DNA from: Rhabdophis nuchalis
Lineage: Eukaryota; Chordata; Lepidosauria; Squamata; Natricidae
Assembly: GCA_039707465.1 (NCBI GenBank)
Contig: CM077643.1
Span: forward strand, 62,126,605 to 62,190,604
Length of the DNA: 64,000 nucleotides
Direction: 5' to 3'
Part shown: positions 33,767 through 44,977 of the stretch, piece after piece
Position numbering within the stretch: the first letter of the stretch is position 1
Layout: each line of letters begins with the position of its first letter
Position numbers and translations under genes: made by a program
Notes under the pieces: model-generated
Databases searched by the model: none
What the model was told of the DNA's origin: nothing
Seen by the model: only the letters and a program-made list of their open reading frames with translations

Positions 33767-35354
33767 CAGTGGTGTCCAAACTTTTTTCAAAGAGGGCCAG
33801 ATTGGATGAAGTGAACATGGTGGAGGGCCGAACATTTTTCCGAACATTCTTTGAACCATTACAATTAAATGCAAATAAATTATTTTATGCCAAGTTAATT
33901 GCAAATGACATACTTTTCATTTCATAACATTAAGATCAACTGACAGTTGAGTTTTCACAATGTATTGAAAATAAATTTTAAAAAAACTTACCTACCTCTT
34001 TCTCTCTTTCTCTCTTCCTCTCTCTCTCTCCATTTCTCTCGCTCTTTCTCTCTTTCTTTCTCTCTCTCTTTTTCTCTTTCTGTCTCTTTCTTTCTCTCTC
34101 TCTCTTTCTTCCTCTCTCTCTCTCTCTCCATTTCTCTCTCTCTTTCTCGCTCTCTCTCTTTTTCTTTCTGTCTCCCTTTCTCTCTCTCTCTCTTTCTCTC
34201 TCTTTCTTCCTCTCTCTCTCCATTTCTCTCTTTCTCTCTCTCTCTCTTTCTGTCTCTCTTTCTTTCTCTCTCCCTCTTTCGCTCTTTCTATCCCTTTTTC
34301 TCTCTCTCTCTCTCTTTTTCTCTTTCTTTCTCTCTTTCTCTTTCTCTCTTTCTCTCTGTCACTCTGTGTGTGTGTGTGTGTGTGTGTCTGTCTGTCTGTC
34401 TGTCTGTCTCTCACTCACTTAATCAGTCTCTTCTATCTCTGATTCTCTCCCTCCCTCTCTCTCTCTGTATGTCTGTCTCTCCCTCTTTCCCCGTCTGTCT
34501 CCGATTCAATCCCTCCCTGTGTCATTCTCTATCTGTGTCTCTCTCGGTCTCTCTCCCTCCCTCTCTTTCTCTCTGTCTCTGTCTGTCTCTCTGTCTTTCC
34601 CTCCCTCCCCTTCTGTCTCTCTCTCTGTCTGTCAGTCACTCCCTCTCTCCCCTCTCCTCCCCTCCCCCACCCCGGGAAGCAGCAGCCCTCCCTTCCTCCC
34701 TCTGTCTCTGGGGCTGTGTGGCTGGGAGGGAGCTGGACGGAGGTTACGGACGCCTCCTCCCGCAGCGGGCGAGGGAGCAGGCGGGTTGAGCACCCAAGGC
34801 TACCATCATCTTAAGCACCACCGAGGCTGTTGCCCGGCAGGGGCGTCAGGCAGGGAAGCCGGTCGCGTCTCCATCGCGGCTCCCTCCGGCAGGCACCACG
34901 GCTTACGTTCTGAGGCCGCGCGTCCGTCTTCCCTGTCTGACACCCCTGCCAGGCGACCTTGTGCGGCGGGAGCTGCACGTTCTGGGGCTGCATGGCTGGG
35001 AGGGAGCCGGTCGCGCCTCCATCGCGGCTCCCTCCAGCAGGCACCAAGCGGACGTTCTGGGGCCGCACATTCACCTCCCTCCCAGCTTCGCAGCCTGACG
35101 CCCCTGCCGGGCGACAGCCTCGGTGGTGCTTAAGATGACGGTAGCCTTGGGTGCTCACCCCGCCTGCTCCCTCGCCCGCTGCGGGAGGAGGCGTCCGTAA
35201 CCTCCGTCCACCTCCCTCCCAGTCACACAGCCCCAGAGACAGAGGGAGGAAGGGAGGGCCACATTTACACAGAGCAGGGAGGGCTGATGGAGGGCCATAT
35301 TAAACCGACCCCCGGGCCGCAAATGGCCCACGGGCCGGACTTTGGACATGCCTG
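33767..35354. mobile_element. hAT-type non-autonomous element, 1,588 bp, with pyrimidine tract and inverted repeat
   Basis: Ends CAGTGGTGTCCAAAC and GTTTGGACATGCCTG, with exact 8-bp duplication ctttaaat (33,759-33,766; 35,355-35,362). The interior has a pyrimidine-only tract of about 650 bp (34,004-34,660) and a GC-rich inverted repeat whose arms lie at about 34,680-34,860 and 35,085-35,255. No transposase. The 280-codon open frame reading Ser/Leu/Phe repeats is an artefact of the tract. Confidence 0.92.
34004..34660 (+). repeat. TCTC/TTTC pyrimidine tract
   Basis: About 650 bp of almost pure pyrimidine (tctc, tttc, tgtc) with one (TG)n segment near 34,366; lies within the hAT-type element. 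Confidence 0.95.
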
Positions 35355-35364
35355 CTTTAAATGA

Positions 35365-36540
35365 ATTGCAGAAATGTGTGGTGAGAATACAATAGGAAAA
35401 CTAGACTCTTCTCTGAAGATTAGCATAATTGGACAGATGTGAAAATCAGCCTTATAGACAGTGACACATCTGAGTGAGAGTTGGCTCAGCTTTTACTTAC
35501 ATTAGGGCTACAAAATCTGGTTTGCAAAAATCCAGATGACGATAGCAATGTTTAAATTTTCTGTGCCTACTTTCTGTGATCTAACAGCCATCCAGATTTT
35601 TGCAGTCACATGCCAATATCTCCATTTCTACCGTATGTGGGCTATCTGCATTAGATTTCCCAAATTATTCATTTCCTCTCGGAGGAAGAGTGGTTACTGT
35701 ATCATCATCATCATCAACCTGAGTTGACATCAATACAAGAGCTCATACTGGGGGCAATATAAGCCTGCAGGCTGCTGTTTCCTTTATGATGTCACACACA
35801 CCCTACTTACTAATCCACATGTTTTTCCATCCAATAACAGCTGAAACAGCATTTAGCTCTGCTCTGAGGACCCCCCTCAAGGATAGGATCCACCTGTTTC
35901 TAGCATCAGAAGCAGGAGGCTTCCAATAAATGCCACTTGCTAGGAAACAACAAGGAGAGAAGGTTTTCCATATTTTGCATGCGGCTTAAGTTGGACTTCT
36001 GAAACTTAGCATGACGTGCTAAAATGAAGAATGAACAATCACCCATGAAAACAACTCTGATTTCAATGGCATCTAGGCAAGGCAAAATATAAATATATCA
36101 CTTTTATTTATCCTATTTTAATACCAATATGACAAGGTTTGTCAGATTTGATGGAACTGCCACTGTCTTGTCATAGGCTTGCCCAGGCAAAGCAAGGAGT
36201 TAAGTTTTGCTTCTGCTTCACTTGGGCAAGTCTGCAGCAGGTTTAGCCAGGCTAAGACAGGAACCAAGCCCAGAGTGAGTTTTGAGATACCGGGCAAAAA
36301 TCTTAAAGTTTAAAAAGATGTGTGTGACTCCATCTAAATAGGACTTTCAGAATGACATAAATGCTCATATTTGCAACAGAGATTTCTGGATTTCTGTTCA
36401 GTGGCTTTTAAATTTAATGACAGCATAGGTGATTCTTCTGTTAGTGCTGGCTATTGGCTTCCAACTGTAAGCTACCTATGAGTGCCATGGCAAAAGGCTT
36501 AGAATCATGAATCAAGACGTCTTCTAGTCTGAGCAGTGCT
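35365..36540. other. No recognisable feature
   Basis: Plain non-coding sequence with a short (CAT)n near 35,703. Confidence 0.45.
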
Positions 36541-36548
36541 ATCAACAA

Positions 36549-37372
36549 TGGAGTATAGAATAACAGAGTGGGAAGGAACCTTGGAGTGTTCTAGTCCAAC
36601 CCCCTGCTCAGGCAGGAAATCCTATACCACTGATGGCGAGCCTTTTCAGCACTGAGTGCTCAAACTAGAACTTGCATGCACCGGAGCACCAGAAACATGA
36701 AGACCAGATGGCCAGTGCACATGCATGTGCCAGCCAGCTAGTCTTTGGGCACGGATGCCTGCCGGCCAGCTGCTCTTCATGCACCAGAGTGCTGGAAACC
36801 TAAAGACCAGCATGTACACTGGCCAGCTGGACTTTGAGTTTCCAGCAGTCCAGCACATGTGAAGACCAGCTGGCCAGCGCGCATGTGCATGCCGGAATCC
36901 AGAAGAGCAGCTGGCCCACAGAGAGGGCTCTGCATTCCACCTCTGGCACACATGCCATAGATTCGCCATCATGGCCCTATACCATTTCAGACAAATGGTT
37001 GCCCAATATCTTGTTAGAGATTTCCAGTGTTGGGGCATTCACAACTTCTATAAGGCAAGTTGCTCCACTGATTAATTGTTCTAACTGTCAGGAAATGTCT
37101 AGGTTGCTTCTTGCCTTGATTAGTTTCCACCCATTGCTTCTTGTCCTACCCTCAGGCGCTTTGGAGAATAGCTTGACTCCCTCTTCTTTGTGGCAACCTG
37201 TGAGGTATTGGAACACTGCTATCATGTCACCCCAAGTCCTTCTTTTCATTAAACTAGACATACCCAATTCGATCAATCGTTGTTTATATATTTTAGCCCT
37301 AATCTTGGTTGCTCTTCTCTGCACTCTTTCCAGAGTCTCAACACCTTTATTACATTGTGGCGACCAAAACTA
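36549..37372 (-). mobile_element. CR1 LINE 3' fragment split by a hAT-type element
   Basis: Antisense of the CR1 C-terminus: ccttggagtgttctagtcca, then interruption 36,628-36,974, then ggggcattcacaacttctat ... QRRATKIRAKIYKQRLIELG and RTWGDMIAVFQYLTGCHKEE on the minus strand. Decayed but readable. Confidence 0.85.
36628..36974. mobile_element. hAT-type element (GATGGCGA ends) inserted in a CR1
   Basis: CACTGATGGCGAGCC ... ATTCGCCATCATGG with 7-of-8 duplication tcctatac/ccctatac (36,620-36,627; 36,975-36,982). Confidence 0.8.
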
Positions 37373-37390
37373 GATGTGGTACTCCAGATT

Positions 37391-38760
37391 TAGTCTTACC
37401 ATGGCATGGTTAATATAATCAGACTGCAGAAGGACAGAATGGGGAGTTGCCCTCTTAACAGAACTGAATGTGCCCACTAGATGGCAAAGGAACTGCTTCT
37501 GGGATTGAAAACATATGTTTGTAATCCAGCACATTCTTGGGCGCACACACAAACACATATGCACAGACATAGTAGAAGTGCTTTATGGAAAATAGAAGTG
37601 CAGGCAAAAGTGAGTCATAAGGAAATAGCCTATTTTACTTTGTTCCCAAATATACAGTAATATGCCTTGGCTCTAAATATATCTGCAATATGAAGGGTGT
37701 TGATTTTGTTTCTGAAGAAGCCACACAGATGAAGTTGTCAGTAACTGCCTTATCTGCTTGGTCAGGCAAGTTTTTGCTCTACTGGTGTTTGTTTTTGTCA
37801 GTGCTGTTTTGCAGCCTAACTCACTTGGGGCCCAAACTGCCATGAAAATGGCAGGATTGTCTAGCAGTACGTAGCCTTGGGACTCTTGCAAAATAAAGTT
37901 CAGAACAATTTTGGTCAGAGGATCTTAATTAATGAACTTTGCCCCATAACAAAATAACAAGGATTGTTTTCTTTGAACCAATTCTTATTGCTTCCAACTT
38001 TAATCAGATACTTTTGCTTGCGAATTCCATTTGTCATGGCAAGCATCCATTTTATAGGGCTGATGATTAATATCCACAGTTGAGCTTTACTGTAGAATTC
38101 TTTATTTCTAATCTAAATGAGGTTTACAGTAATTTAAGGTTTGTAAAATAAGTACGTAAACAACACTTTCCACATTTAGAAAAAATTAAATCATGGGATG
38201 GGGTGCAGGAAGTGAGTGAAGAATGAACATAGCCATAGAATAATTAAATACGATACAGAATTTTTCTTGTAGGGATAAATGGGTAATTTTAAAGCAAATT
38301 GTAATTCATATCTCCAAGATTAATAATAGATTGGATTATTCTACTTTGGATTGTATCCTTCAATAAAAAAACTTTGAATAAATCCTGGTATTCAGGATTT
38401 TGCATACAAAATTATACATATTTCAGCTAGATGATTTACAAAATCTATGCTGTATTTGTAAGTACACATACATAAAGTCACATACACACAGCCTGTAAGT
38501 CATGTGTTTATTACAAAAAGAAACAAAACTTTCTTCACAATAAACTACACTGTTCACAACTGTTTTGCTGTCATCAGCATATTTTAAAATATCACTATAG
38601 ATTGAAAACCTCAATATTAGCAACATTTTCTCAGTGAGATTTAATTCCTCATCTTTATCTAACTCTATACCTGAGCCATATTCTAATCCAGTTAATATAA
38701 TAAATGTGTCTAGATGGACCTTTAGAATTTATCTAGAGAATTTACTTTGTATCTTTTAAG
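37391..38760. other. No recognisable feature
   Basis: Plain non-coding sequence, AT-rich towards 38 kb. Confidence 0.45.
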
Positions 38761-38767
38761 TTTAAGT

Positions 38768-39067
38768 GATTAGAGGACTGGAGACTAAAACATATGAAGA
38801 ACAGTTGCAGGAACTGGGTATATCTAGTTTAATGAAAAGAAGAACTAAGGGAGACATCTCAGGGGTTGCTACAAAGAAGAGGGAGTCAAGTAACCAAACA
38901 ATATTAACCTCTGGAACAGCTTGCCTCCAGCAGTTGTGAATGCCCCAACCCTGGAAGTCTTTAAAAAGATGTTAGACAGCCATTTGTCTGAAATGGTATA
39001 AGGTTCCTGCCCATGCAGGGGGTTGGACTAGAAGACCTACAAGGTCCCTTCCAACTCTGCTATTGTA
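38768..39067 (+). mobile_element. CR1 LINE 3' end with internal deletion
   Basis: tagaggactggagactaaaa through ctctgctattgtattgta, close to the full-length CR1 at 58,632-59,047, but missing about 110 bp after gagggagtcaa. Confidence 0.88.
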
Positions 39068-39356
39068 TTGTAATATACTATTATGCAACTTGATCTTTTA
39101 ATCAGAAATATATAAAAATCACTTGCAATTTTATTTGAAAATAATTTTAACCAAAACACTGATGAGAGAAATATGAATGAAGAAACTGAAAAGTCACATA
39201 TATGGTAAAATAATTGTAATCAGGATAATTAGAATGATAGTTTACAGCATTCTGAATTTTCAACTATCTTCACTTTTTCCATCCCTATTTCTCACAACCT
39301 TCAAAGTTGAATATTGTATTACATTTTAAAATAGTATCAAGAGATAAAGACCTAGA

Positions 39357-39767
39357 CTGTGATGGCGAACCTATGGCACACGTGGCAGAGGTGGCACACA
39401 GAGCCCTCTCAGCTGGCACGCGTGCTGTCACCCCAGGTCAGATCTCCGTGGCGTTTCTATTTCCCTGCAAACGACAAAACAAGCTCACGAAACACCTCTT
39501 GCCGTGCTGCTGGTGTTGGGATGCCTAGGCTCCCACCAGCTAGCTGGTCTTCTGGTGTTCGTGCATGCGTGCATGTCTGGGCATTCACACATCTGCACAT
39601 CAGTGGTGGGGTTTCTGCAGGTTCGCACCTACTCGCGAGAGCTGGTTGGTGAAATTTAGAGAACCGGTGAGAGGGGGTTCCACCGGCGTACCTGGAAGTA
39701 AATCTGGCCCGCCGCTGCCAGTGACCCAACGGGAAGGAAAGGAAAGGAAAGGGAAGGAAGGAAGGAA

Positions 39768-39837
<70 letters not shown>

Positions 39838-40218
39838 GAGAAAGAGAGAAAGAGAGAAAGAGAGAAAGAGAGAAAGAAAGAGAGAGAGAGAAAGAAAGAG
39901 AGAGAAAGAAAGAGAAAGAAAGAAAGAATTTATCATCACAATTGAGTTCAAAATTTTGGTTGCTAAGCAAGAGCGTTGTTAAATGAGTTTCACCACATTT
40001 TAAAGGGTGGTCACTCCCACTCTGTCACATGACTGCCAAGCCACACCCACAAAATAGGCAACACCTACAGAGTAGGTTCTAAAAAAAATTGAAACCCACC
40101 ACTGCTGCACATGCACACATTTGTGGATGACCGTGCATGTGGCATTGTGCACCTTTCAGTTTGGGCATGAACGCCCATGCAATTTGGGTCCTCAGTGTCT
40201 AAAAGGTTCGCCATCACT
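39357..40218. mobile_element. hAT-type element (GATGGCGAACC ends), host of a nested element
   Basis: Terminal inverted repeats GTGATGGCGAACC / GGTTCGCCATCAC, with a 7-of-8 target duplication gacctaga/gacctgga (39,349-39,356; 40,219-40,226). A second hAT-type element sits inside it at 39,601-40,104. No transposase. Related ends occur at 36,628 and 50,969. Confidence 0.85.
39601..40104. mobile_element. Nested hAT-type element (CAGTGGTGGG ends)
   Basis: Starts CAGTGGTGGGGTTTC and ends GAAACCCACCACTG, with exact 8-bp duplication ctgcacat (39,593-39,600; 40,105-40,112). Contains a (GAAA)n/(GAGA)n tract at 39,762-39,945, followed by tttatcatcacaattgag, the same module as in the element at 2,539. 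Confidence 0.92.
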
Positions 40219-40361
40219 GACCTGGACACTCAGAAACATTTTAATAAGAGAAGCTCTTCTTCTTTCAATGGTGCAGAGTTTTCCCTCTCTCCAGACAAAG
40301 CCCATCACCTCTAGCTAGTTTAGAATGATGGAGGCAAATCGAGAGGGGGGAGGGGAGGGCA

Positions 40362-40438
40362 TAGTTGGTTTCCTACCGGTTCAGCAAAATTTTTGCGGGC
40401 ACCAAACTGGCAGTAATGCTGGGAGCAACCCATCCCTG
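40362..40438. mobile_element. Degenerate short hAT-type MITE
   Basis: gttggtttcctaccggttca ... gggagcaacccatccctgg resembles the ends of 13,025 and 14,688. No duplication visible. Confidence 0.45.
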
Positions 40439-40444
40439 GTGGGT

Positions 40445-41035
40445 GGGTGGAGGCTGAACACAATACTTTAAATAAAGTATATAAAATATTCTACAATTCC
40501 TTCCAAGAGTTTTACAACAGTTCACATTTTTTATTTAACTCCAAAAATGTCCTTAATTTACAACACTTTAAAGCAGTTGCATCTTTTCCTGGGATTCCAA
40601 GGCACCTGCTAGAAGAGTCTTGAGAAAAATGATGATGCATTCAGACTCTTCTGTACTTTAAAGCATGTTTTCACACTGAATCCTGAAGCACTTCAAAGTC
40701 TACCTGAACCAACAGCTTCCACCCATGCTGCTTTTTTTTCAGGGGGGGGGGGCAGGTTGAAGAGTCTTCTTTCATGCGTACTAAATTATCTTTTTTCTTC
40801 ATTGTGAAGAAACACACCCAGTCCCTAACTGAACTCTGCCTTCTGTAAAGGAAGCTTCATCTTCCAATTTATTACGTGCCTGAGGACATTTGTGCCGTGA
40901 GATTGTTAAACAAGAATGGGGAGTGGCAATAAAAACACAATAATGACTTTCAAACCTCAAGTGTATCTTAGTTATGATAACCTTGATTGAAATGACACAA
41001 GCACATTTTATCTTGGCACAAATCACTTGTGATCT
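40445..41035. other. No recognisable feature
   Basis: Plain non-coding sequence with a G-run at 40,741. Confidence 0.45.
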
Positions 41036-41042
41036 CCTAAGA

Positions 41043-41110
41043 CAGGGCTCTGCAAAGTTGGCTCTTTTAAGACTGGTGGACTTCAACTCCCAGAATTCCC
41101 CAGCCAGCCA
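41043..41110. mobile_element. Half of a palindromic hAT MITE
   Basis: CAGGGCTCTGCAAAGTTGGC ... ccagaattccccagccagcc: left arm only, same subfamily as the copy at 45,285. Confidence 0.8.
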
Positions 41111-41343
41111 TGTCTTACATGTCTTATCAGCAGCAAGGATTATTTTTGCACAATACTTACTGGAAAAATGAAGATATACCGCAAGAGGAAGAAATAGTCA
41201 GGAAGATATCAGACTGTGCAGAAATGGATAGATTGACATTGAAAATTAAACAGAAAGAGGACGTAAAATATTATCAAACTTGAAATCTATTCTACCAATG
41301 GTTGGAAAAAGGGGTGGAGAATAAGAATGTAATCTGTATTGTT

Positions 41344-43365
41344 TTGTTTTGTTTTATAAAAGAATTTTTATTGGTTTTCAAAATATACATGGGGAAAAGG
41401 TATAAGGTGAATATAACATTTTGGTAGCTCCCATGCCTCCCAAAACTTCACAAATTTACAATTTTAAAAATAGAGGATAAGCATATACAGGGTTTACATT
41501 GTATAGTCCATACATTCAATCATCTTTTTCTTTGCCATTTTCTCTTGTATCGACAATTACAATAAAATTTCAAATAAAATCATTTTTGAGACCTAAGTCT
41601 TTTCGATATTGATTCTTCTTCCCCGTCGTCGGGCAGGGCTGTCGCCCCCCTTGTTCCCCCATCTTCGTCCCCTAGGAGGGAAGAATGTTTTTGAAGAAAG
41701 GCCTCTGCCTCACTTAGTGTTTTAGTTCTTACTCTACCCCCCTCCCAGAAGATCAGCATTCCCTCTGGCAGTAACCATCTGAACCAAATTCCTTTTTTAT
41801 ATAATTTCTTAGACAAGAAGGAATATTTCCTTCTTATTTCTCTGATTTTTTTCGGAATTTGTTTCAAAATGATTATTTCTTTATCTTGATACTTTAAAGG
41901 TCCATCCCACTGGGCCCTCAATATCTCATCCCTTGTGGACCTCCTAAGAAATTTAACATGAACCTCTCTTGGTACATTGTGCATTCTAGCATATGCTGAA
42001 TTAATTCTATAAACCAGGTCCGTATCCCACCAGAATTGTTCTTTATCTCTTTTAAGGTATTCTGCTAACATTGTACTCATAACATCTTTAAGGTCTTCAT
42101 TTTCTGACTCTGGTATGTTCTGGAACCTGAGAAAAAAAGACATTCTTTCAAATTCAATTTTAGTCATGTAACTTCCTAATTCTGAATTCCCCTCCCAGAT
42201 CTCCTTAACTTCTTCCCCCATCTCAGCCGCCCCACCCTCTAACATCACAATTTTTTGTTTATTTTCCATTGTACTCCGTTGTGTTTCCATGAGTCCAATT
42301 TTTAAATCTGTCATTTCTTTCCGCAATTTGTTCATGTTTTTCATGAGCTTCTGAAACATTTCAGTAACTGACAGTTCCTGTGAGCTCTTTCCAGCGGATT
42401 CTTTCTGCAGTAATGAAGAAATCTTGAGCTGTACTTGGACTGGAGACAGCTGAGGACGGGGTGGAAGTTGACTTTCCCGTGGGTGGCTTTTTAGGACCCA
42501 TTGTCTCAGTTCTAAGTTCTAAGTTGGTAGAAGAAATGGTGTCAGAGAAGCGGACGGTCGAGACAGCCCGAGGTATCGGAGAAATCCAAATGAGAATCTT
42601 AAGAGTACATTTTAAAAAACCACCATATAATCCACATCTAGGAGTCCACGTATTGGGAGAGACCTTGCGAGCCTCTGGGAGAGATGTTAAAAATAAAATT
42701 TTTAAGTCCTTCGATGGCAGTTATAGAGGGAAAAGCTTCATTGCTGCAAGGGAGTTATAAACAGAGAACAAAGAGAAGCCATCTTGCCTCGCCCTCTAAC
42801 AGGAAGAAAAGTGAAAGTTCCATTTTACTTTTTAAAAAGAACTCCGCGACAGATTGTTGCAACTGCGATACCATAAATACGGTTCTTGCCCATAGTTGAT
42901 ACAAATGGCAAGTTACTCCCTTTTCTCTCTACATCTGTTGGAGAGAGATTGTTTAAGTGCCGCTTCATCCGAGGGAGGGTTAAACAGGAAAAAAACTCCC
43001 CCTCCAATCACCGTTTAAAATTGATTGAAGTGGAACTCACAGTATTCTGCCACTTGTCCTCCGAGTGCAGACCAAGAGATTAGGGAGAACCCTCCATCTC
43101 TGGCATTCCAGCCACTCTTTTCATTCAGTTGTTGTTCCCGGGATCCATCGGTGAAGGGGCAGAGTTTGCCCCCCCCCATCTGCTTCCCAGCTCCTGGGGT
43201 GAGGCTGGAAGCACCCCACTGGTTGCTGCCAAGTTGGGGGCTCCCAGCGAGCCGCCCTTATGGCAGGGGGTTCCTGCAGAACCCCCTGTGCCCCCGAAGG
43301 AGCCCACCAGGAGAGCTAGCGGCAGATGAAACATGTCCGTCACCTTCGGAAACCGGAAGTCAAGC
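41344..43365 (-). mobile_element. Half-L1: L1 5' UTR and ORF1 with 3' tail but no ORF2
   Basis: A 2,022-bp minus-strand insertion flanked by an exact 15-bp direct repeat, gtaatctgtattgtt (41,329-41,343 and 43,366-43,380). On the minus strand it runs GC-rich 5' UTR (43,365 to about 42,502), an ORF1 region (42,501-41,580), about 236 bp of 3' UTR, and an A-rich tail (the plus strand shows ttttgttttgtttt at the left edge). Nothing of endonuclease or reverse transcriptase lies between the ORF1 stop and the tail, yet the target duplication shows that the unit inserted as one piece. This is the layout of mammalian HAL1 half-LINEs. A deletion of ORF2 in the source element is the simplest origin. Confidence 0.85.
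41580..42359 (-). CDS. L1 ORF1p-type RNA-binding protein (main open frame)
   Basis: 259 codons on the minus strand from an internal Met. N-terminal heptads (MFQKLMKNMNKLRKEMTDLK and beyond) form the trimerising coiled coil. The RRM-type domain shows FFLRFQNIPES and the C-terminal domain shows VPREVHVKFLRRSTRDEILRA with the basic patch typical of L1 ORF1p (Transposase_22 family). It binds L1 RNA and acts as a chaperone in the retrotransposition particle. Upstream, a second frame starts at the ATG at 42,501 (MGPKKPPTGKSTSTPSSAVS) and runs Lys/Pro/Ser-rich for about 46 codons before stopping near 42,364; it looks like the native N-terminus put out of frame by a small indel between about 42,400 and 42,450. 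The gene is therefore probably broken near its N-terminus. Confidence 0.85.
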   Translation of the reverse strand: MFQKLMKNMNKLRKEMTDLKIGLMETQRSTMENKQKIVMLEGGAAEMGEEVKEIWEGNSELGSYMTKIEFERMSFFLRFQNIPESENEDLKDVMSTMLAEYLKRDKEQFWWDTDLVYRINSAYARMHNVPREVHVKFLRRSTRDEILRAQWDGPLKYQDKEIIILKQIPKKIREIRRKYSFLSKKLYKKGIWFRWLLPEGMLIFWEGGRVRTKTLSEAEAFLQKHSSLLGDEDGGTRGATALPDDGEEESISKRLRSQK

Positions 43366-43380
43366 GTAATCTGTATTGTT

Positions 43381-43895
43381 AAGCAAATTAAATACCCAGA
43401 CAACATGATGTTTATTAAGCACTGAGAAATGTATTTAATAGAAAATCAATTTTTTAAATAAGAACTAGTCCTATAGGTTACTGACAAAGGGGATATGCTT
43501 TCAGTCTGTGATTGGAAGTTTGAAACACAGGGACAGTTTGGGTTGTAGGCATGAGCTAATTGTAGGCATGAACTAATAGAATTAGATTCTTTTTAATATG
43601 GTGGTGAAAATGGTGGTTGTAGTGCTGATGATGGTACCTACAATATATAGAAATACTGTAGTTAGCAGGGTGCTTTCTGACATGCTAATTTCATAGCTGA
43701 TTTGGATGTGAAGGTGATTTGGCTGTGACATCTGTCACCCCATTGATCACCAGGGTTGACAGCTGATCTGACTGACTACATGGGCATCTCCTTCTTCCCT
43801 TACTGTTCCTTCTGTGTCCTTCCTGAAACTGTGTGCTTGGTGAAAGAGGTTGACTGTCTCAGATAGAAGGGGTGTACTGATCTTTGGTCGAAGGT
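43381..43895. other. No recognisable feature
   Basis: Plain sequence with an 18-bp tandem-like repeat (gtaggcatgagctaattgta) near 43,545. Confidence 0.4.
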
Positions 43896-43903
43896 ATAAG
43901 ATA

Positions 43904-44339
43904 CAAGGGTGGGCTTCAAAAATTTCAGCAATGGGTTCTCTGCCCAGTTGCTGGGTGAGCTTAGCCATGGTGGGCATGGCCTAGTCTACCTCCTGCACCA
44001 TGGCAGAAAGTGGGGCATTTTCACCTTCCCCAGGCTCCAGAGGCTTTCTTTCAGCCTCTGGGAGGGAGAAAACTGCTTTCCCCAGGAGACCCTCTGGAAG
44101 CCGGAAACAGGCCTGGTTCCAGCCTTCCAAAACTTCCAGGAGGCCCATATTCTCCCTCTACAAGCCTCCGCGCGGGCCCTGCAATTACCTCACATCCAAA
44201 ATGGGGTGCATGGAGACTCCTCGGAGGGGGGAAGGGGACAGGGCAGGGCCAGCCAGGGATGGGATTTGGAGGTTCTCCAAACCGGTTGTTAGCTACGGGT
44301 TCTTCTGAACCCGGGCGAACCCATAGCGGCCCACACCTG
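43904..44339. mobile_element. hAT-type element
   Basis: CAAGGGTGGGCTTC ... GCGGCCCACACCTG with exact 8-bp duplication ataagata (43,896-43,903; 44,340-44,347). The overlapping open frames inside are not a gene. Confidence 0.85.
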
Positions 44340-44425
44340 ATAAGATAGCTGCACTCCCCTACTAAAACGTACAAACAAGCTCATAGTTGATTTGTTGTAA
44401 TGATTGGTTGGTTGATATTTAGAAC

Positions 44426-44762
44426 AGGGGTCCCCAACCCCCGGGGGAGTGGCTTGATAGGAAGTGGGCCACAGTGAGGGCGCAACTCTTAGAAAGAGCC
44501 AGAGAGGAGGAGGAGGGAGGAGGGGTCAGCCCCCTGGACAGAGTGCGCACCATGGTGGGAGAGCGCAGGTGCAGCCGCTCGCGCCTTTGGGGGCTCGAGA
44601 GGGCCGAGAGAGCTGACTCACCACCACCTCCGCACGCATACATGCGCTGCCTGTTCCCCCTCCCCCCGCTCCCCCTCTATGCCAGCTGAGCCATGGCCAC
44701 CAGTCCACAGAATTTTTTTAACATGAAACCAGTCCCTGCTACCAAAAAGGTTGGGACCCCTG
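44426..44762. mobile_element. hAT-type element, short form of 2,539
   Basis: CAGGGGTCCCCAACCCCCGG ... AAAGGTTGGGACCCCTG with exact 8-bp duplication atttagaa (44,418-44,425; 44,763-44,770). Keeps the GC-rich core but lacks the purine tract. Confidence 0.92.
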
Positions 44763-44977
44763 ATTTAGAAGATGTATTTGGTCAGGCATTTGATCGCGAC
44801 CCCATTTTGAAAATCAACACACTTACATTATTCACACTTTGAGTAGTGTAAATGACAGTGCCCCTGGCTTTGATATCTCCACCTAACACACCAAACTTAC
44901 TCTGAATTAGGAAACATTTCACCCTATCTCTACTCCTCCTGTTTAAAATGCTTTTATGTTCATTTTTCTCTGCCCAG

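Noticed and set aside
33947..34789. 280-codon Ser/Leu/Phe-rich plus-strand frame and its Arg/Glu-rich antisense
   Set aside because: Artefact of the pyrimidine tract inside the hAT-type element.
43025..44374. Several overlapping open frames of 90-130 codons on both strands
   Set aside because: They fall in the L1 5' UTR and in a hAT-type element; frames contradict one another and show no domain.
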